This document shows positions 23,990 through 27,192 of a stretch of DNA of 27,192 bases, in pieces; the stretch's first letter is position 1, and each line of letters begins with the position of its first letter. Origin of the DNA: JAUREX01 sp044356825. Its GTDB lineage: Bacteria > Pseudomonadota > Alphaproteobacteria > Rhodobacterales > Rhodobacteraceae. Location of the stretch: positions 1 to 27,192 of the forward strand of contig JBIKVM010000015.1 of NCBI GenBank assembly GCA_044356825.1, given 5' to 3'. The notes under the pieces are model-generated. The model was not told the DNA's origin and searched no databases. It saw only the letters and a list, made by a program, of their open reading frames with translations. Made by a program: the position numbers and the translations under genes.

Positions 23990-24073
23990 CCGCGTCCTGA
24001 TGAGGCCCGACGGCGCGGTGCCAGACGGGCGACTCAGTTCGGTTCAGCTTTGCATCCCCGGAGGATCCCCTTC

Positions 24074-25057
24074 ATGCGCCTCAGCCCCACCCGCCGCCAA
24101 CTCCTGATCGGCGCGGGCGCCACGCTCGCCCTGCCTGCCTATATCCGCCGCGCCTCCGCCTCCGGCCCGACCAAGATTGCCGCGATCCACGCCTCGCCGG
24201 TCGAGAACGCGTGGAACAGCCGCATCCACGGCGCCTTCCTCGCCGCCGCCGAGGCGGGCGAGATCGAATATGTCTTCTCCGAGGGCGTATCGGCCACCGA
24301 CTATCCGCGCGCGATGCGCGAATACGCAGAAGGGGGCGCGCAACTCGTCTGGGGCGAGAGCTACGCGGTCGAGCGCGAGGCGCGTCAGGTCGCGGCCGAC
24401 TATCCGGCGGTCGCGTTCCTCATGGGCTCCTCGGGCGGGCCCGAGGGCAGCAACTTCGGCGTCTTCGGCACGCGCAACCACGAGGCTGCCTATCTGGCCG
24501 GGATGCTCGCGGGCAAGATGTCGAAGACGGGCGTGTTCGGCTCGGTCGGCGGCTATCCGATCCCCGAGGTCAACCTGCTCATCAACGCCTACCGCCTCGG
24601 CGTGAAGGAGGTGAACCCGGATGCGAAGTTCCTGAACGGCTTCATCGGCGCGTGGTTCGACCCCGCCAAGGCCAAGGAGGCCGCCATCGCCCAGATCGAC
24701 GCCGGCGCCGACATCCTCTTTGGCGAGCGGATCGGCACTGCCGACGGCGCGCAGGAGCGGGGGGTGAAGTCGATCGGCTCGCTCATCGACTATACGCCGC
24801 GCTATCCGGGAACGGTGTTTGCGAATGCGATCTGGAACTATGGCCCGACCATCAAGGCGATCGTCGCCGATGTCGCGGCGGGCAACCCGGTCGGGCGCGA
24901 CTACACCGAGTATTCCTTCATGAAATACGGCGGCAACGAACTGATCTATGTCGAGGCCGAAGTGCCGGCCGAGGCGGTCGGCCCGATGAAGGCCAAGAAC
25001 GAAGCCATCTCGGCCGGGCAGTTCGAGGTTCCGATCGACGCGAGCGAACCGGCCTGA
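24074..25057 (+). CDS. BMP-family ABC transporter substrate-binding protein
   Basis: This 327-residue periplasmic binding protein belongs to the BMP/Med/PnrA group, which binds nucleosides, purines or related ligands. The leader (TRRQLLIGAGATLALP) is twin-arginine-like instead of a lipoprotein signal. Recognisable parts are IHASPVENAWNSRIHGAF near the N-terminus, the EAAYLAGMLAGKMSK helix, GSVGGYPIPEVN and the FGERIGTADGAQE segment. ATG 24074 follows a GGAGGATCCCC ribosome region. The amidase and ABC ATPase genes follow directly, so the ligand is probably the substrate of the enzymes around it. The ligand itself cannot be read from the sequence. Confidence 0.88.
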   Translation: MRLSPTRRQLLIGAGATLALPAYIRRASASGPTKIAAIHASPVENAWNSRIHGAFLAAAEAGEIEYVFSEGVSATDYPRAMREYAEGGAQLVWGESYAVEREARQVAADYPAVAFLMGSSGGPEGSNFGVFGTRNHEAAYLAGMLAGKMSKTGVFGSVGGYPIPEVNLLINAYRLGVKEVNPDAKFLNGFIGAWFDPAKAKEAAIAQIDAGADILFGERIGTADGAQERGVKSIGSLIDYTPRYPGTVFANAIWNYGPTIKAIVADVAAGNPVGRDYTEYSFMKYGGNELIYVEAEVPAEAVGPMKAKNEAISAGQFEVPIDASEPA

Positions 25058-25072
25058 CCGGGCGGGCGCGCC

Positions 25073-26425
25073 GTGGCGGCTGGGATGTGCGACGCTGCGG
25101 CGCTGGCCGCGGCGATCGGCGCGGGCCGCACGACAGCCCGCGCAGCGATGGCGGCGGCGATTGCCGCCGCCCGTGATCGCGCGCATCTCGGGGCGCTGGC
25201 GCGCATCGAACCCGAGGCGGGCCTTGCCGCAGCCGGGGCGGCCGATGCCGCCCCCGCGGTCGCGCGCGGCCCTTTCCACGGCGTGCCCTTCCTCGGCAAG
25301 GATCTGGGCGCCCATGCAAGGGGGCTCGCGCCGGCGGGGGGGTGCGCGGCGCTTCGCGCGCGGGCGGTCGATCCTGCCGCCGACAGCGACCTCTTCGCGG
25401 CGTTCTGCGCCGCGGGCCTCATCCCGTTTGGGCTTTCGGCCGTGCCGCCCTTCGGCCTTGCGCTGACATCGGACCCCGCGCGCAACCCGTGGAACCCGGC
25501 ATTTTCGCCCGGCGGATCCTCGGGCGGGGCGGCGGCGGCGGTGGCGGGGGGGATCGTCGCCATCGCCCATGCGACCGACGCGGCGGGCTCGATCCGGGTG
25601 CCGGCGGCGGCTTGCGGGCTGTGGGGCCTCAAGCCCTCTCGCGGGCGCCTGCCAGGCGGGCCGCTCCATGCCAACCACCTGATGGGCATTGCCGCCGAAT
25701 TCGCCCTCGCCCGCAGCCTGCGCGACATCGCGGCGCTCTGGCGGGCGCTCACGTCCGAGGCACCCCGCCTGCCGGAGCGGGCGCTCGTGGTCGGGCTTGC
25801 GCTCCCCGACCGGGCGGGGCCCGCGCAGTGCGCCGCGGCGCACGCCTGTGCTGCCGCGATCGAACGCGCGGGCCATGAGGTGCGGCCCGTCGCCGCCCCC
25901 GACGATCTGGGAGGAAGCGCGGCGCGGATCACGCGCACCGTCCTGACCGCGGCGCTGGCCGGGTGGTTCGATGCCGCCGGCATTGTGGATGACGAGGCCC
26001 CGCCCATCGCCGCTTCCATCGCCGCCGAGGGCCGGGCCATGCCGGCGTCGGCCCTGATCGCCGCCGCCCGCGAGATGGCGATCCTGTCCGACCGGGCCGA
26101 GGCGATGCTCGCCGGGCTCGACCTGATCCTCTATCCCGCGCTTGCCGGTCAACCGCCGCGCGTCGGCACCTTTGACATGGCCGCGACCGACACCGACGCC
26201 CATTTCGCGGCCTTCGAACGCATCGCGCCGAACGCCGCCCTTGCCAATGCGGCGGGCCAGCCGGTGCTGTCGCTGCCCTGGGGCCTCGACCCCGAGGGGC
26301 TGCCCGTCGGGCTTGCGTTGCACGGCCGGCAGGGGGGCGAGGCGCTGCTCATGGGGCTCGCCGCCGCAATCGAGCGCGAGCGGCCCGATCCGGCGTTCCC
26401 CTATCCGGTCGCGGGGCTCGCATGA
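25073..26425 (+). CDS. Amidase-signature family hydrolase
   Basis: This protein of about 450 residues hydrolyses an amide or a ring-opened ureide-like bond. The catalytic triad is visible: K76 in GVPFLGKDLG, the cis-Ser in PGGSSGG (S149/S150) and the nucleophile S173 in DAAGSIRVPA. One family glycine (GGSIR) is Ala here. There is no signal peptide, so it is cytoplasmic. The start is GTG 25073 or ATG 25085. The gene sits between the binding-protein gene and the ATPase gene and overlaps the latter by ATGA. The placement inside a transporter operon implies it acts on the imported compound or a derivative. Alanine content is very high and its N-terminal helix is low complexity. Confidence 0.87.
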   Translation: MAAGMCDAAALAAAIGAGRTTARAAMAAAIAAARDRAHLGALARIEPEAGLAAAGAADAAPAVARGPFHGVPFLGKDLGAHARGLAPAGGCAALRARAVDPAADSDLFAAFCAAGLIPFGLSAVPPFGLALTSDPARNPWNPAFSPGGSSGGAAAAVAGGIVAIAHATDAAGSIRVPAAACGLWGLKPSRGRLPGGPLHANHLMGIAAEFALARSLRDIAALWRALTSEAPRLPERALVVGLALPDRAGPAQCAAAHACAAAIERAGHEVRPVAAPDDLGGSAARITRTVLTAALAGWFDAAGIVDDEAPPIAASIAAEGRAMPASALIAAAREMAILSDRAEAMLAGLDLILYPALAGQPPRVGTFDMAATDTDAHFAAFERIAPNAALANAAGQPVLSLPWGLDPEGLPVGLALHGRQGGEALLMGLAAAIERERPDPAFPYPVAGLA

Positions 26426-27192
26426 CGGGGCCGGTTCTCGAGATGCGCGGGGTCTCGATCCGCTTCGGGGCGCTGCTTGCCAACGACGGCATCGACCTCG
26501 CACTCGGCCGGGGCGAGATCCTTGCGCTGCTGGGCGAGAACGGGGCGGGCAAGACGACGCTGATGAACATCCTCTTCGGGCATTACCGCGCCGATTCGGG
26601 CGAGGTCATGGTCGATGGCCGGGCGCTGCCGCCCGGCCAGCCGCGCGCGGCGATCGCGGCGGGGATCGGAATGGTGCACCAGCACTTCACGCTCGCGGGA
26701 AATCTCAGCGTGCTTGAGAACGTGATGCTCGGCTCCGAACCGCTCGGCCGCCTCGCGAGCCGCCGGGCCGAGGGGCGGCGGCGGCTTCTCGAAATCGCGG
26801 CGCGCTTCGGCCTGCCGGTCGATCCCGACGCGGCGGTGCGCGACCTGTCGGTCGGCGAGCGCCAGCGGGTCGAGATCCTGAAGGCGCTCTATCGCGATGC
26901 GCGCATCCTCGTGCTCGACGAACCGACGGCAGTGCTTGCGAGGCCCGAGGCCGAGCGCCTCTTTGCCACGCTGCGCACCATGACAGCCGAGGGGCTGTCG
27001 ATCATCTTCATCAGCCACAAGCTGCACGAGGTGATGGGGGCAGCGGACCGGGTGGTGGTGCTGCGCGGCGGGCGGGTCGTCGCCGAGCGTGCGACGGAAA
27101 CAACGACGGCGGCCGAACTCGCCGAACTCATGGTCGGGCGGCGCGTGGCGCGGCCGAGGCGCGAAGATGCTGCGCCCGGCGCAGTCGTGCTC
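26422..27192 (+). CDS. ABC transporter ATPase, sugar/nucleoside type (partial)
   Basis: The reading frame opens at ATG 26422, overlapping the amidase stop, and runs off the window after 257 codons. The first nucleotide-binding domain is complete: Walker A GENGAGKTT (38-46), Q-loop Q87 in MVHQHF, signature LSVGERQ (142-148), Walker B ILVLDEPT (162-169) and switch H199. The MVHQHFTLAGNLSVLENV stretch is typical of the YufO/BMP-type and sugar-type ATPases that have two fused ATPase domains of about 500 residues, so a second domain and permease genes are expected just beyond the window. It energises uptake with the BMP-family binding protein. Confidence 0.92.
   Translation, partial: MTGPVLEMRGVSIRFGALLANDGIDLALGRGEILALLGENGAGKTTLMNILFGHYRADSGEVMVDGRALPPGQPRAAIAAGIGMVHQHFTLAGNLSVLENVMLGSEPLGRLASRRAEGRRRLLEIAARFGLPVDPDAAVRDLSVGERQRVEILKALYRDARILVLDEPTAVLARPEAERLFATLRTMTAEGLSIIFISHKLHEVMGAADRVVVLRGGRVVAERATETTTAAELAELMVGRRVARPRREDAAPGAVVL

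Noticed and set aside
24044..26503. An 819-codon minus-strand open frame opposite the binding protein and amidase genes
   Set aside because: The plus-strand genes have catalytic motifs and tight operon spacing. The minus frame has none.
1..27192. CRISPR arrays, tRNA or rRNA genes, insertion sequences, integrases or phage genes
   Set aside because: None was seen. No regular direct repeats, transposase motifs or tRNA-like cloverleaf regions stood out, and base composition looks even across the window.

Overview
The window looks like chromosomal DNA of a GC-rich alphaproteobacterium, most probably of the Rhodobacter/Roseobacter group. The support is the very high GC, the many Tat-type twin-arginine leaders, sox/fcc-type periplasmic sulfur genes, a NosR-ApbE pair, and a class I photolyase next to a cyclopropane-fatty-acid synthase. 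This placement is inference; no rRNA or other taxonomic marker is present. Coding density is high, and no stretch longer than about 230 bases lacks a gene.

Layout. (1) 1-504, plus strand: 3' part of a DedA-type membrane protein gene interrupted by an in-frame TGA, followed by a strong hairpin. (2) 538-5773, minus strand: SoxY-SoxZ fusion carrier, then a two-subunit periplasmic molybdenum hydroxylase (2Fe-2S subunit plus Mo-cofactor subunit) and its triheme cytochrome c. Two hairpins lie between the Mo subunit and the cytochrome. (3) 6006-8815, plus strand, divergent: fccA-fccB (sulfide-dehydrogenase type flavocytochrome c), soxX and soxA, tightly packed. (4) 8822-10148, minus: two tandem secreted Sel1-repeat proteins with a good sigma70-like promoter. 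(5) 10260-10742, plus: secreted fasciclin-domain protein. (6) 10750-17243, minus: SH3-like protein, helical-repeat secreted protein, NosR-type flavo-iron-sulfur membrane protein, ApbE flavin transferase and CueO-like multicopper oxidase. (7) 17325-18374, minus: orphan polyamine-type binding protein. (8) 18539-22516, plus: class V aminotransferase-like protein, photolyase and CFA synthase. (9) 22604-27192, plus: CodA-family deaminase, BMP-family binding protein, amidase and the start of a sugar/nucleoside-type ABC ATPase that runs off the window.

How it may fit together. Blocks 2-6 form a periplasmic redox island. It encodes seven c-type heme sites, a Mo hydroxylase, a flavocytochrome with a conserved candidate flavin-attachment cysteine, a NosR-like protein with an ApbE flavinylation target, and a multicopper oxidase. 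SoxXA, FccAB and the fused SoxYZ carrier are present, but SoxB, SoxCD, NosZ and any quinoprotein dehydrogenase are absent from the window. The sulfur genes therefore do not form a standard thiosulfate-oxidising Sox system. A sulfur-carrier chemistry coupled to an aldehyde- or heterocycle-oxidising Mo enzyme is the most unusual hypothesis here. Block 9 looks like an uptake and degradation module for a nucleobase-like compound. Its deaminase has Cys where E. coli CodA has Asp-314, which suggests 5-methylcytosine rather than cytosine as substrate.
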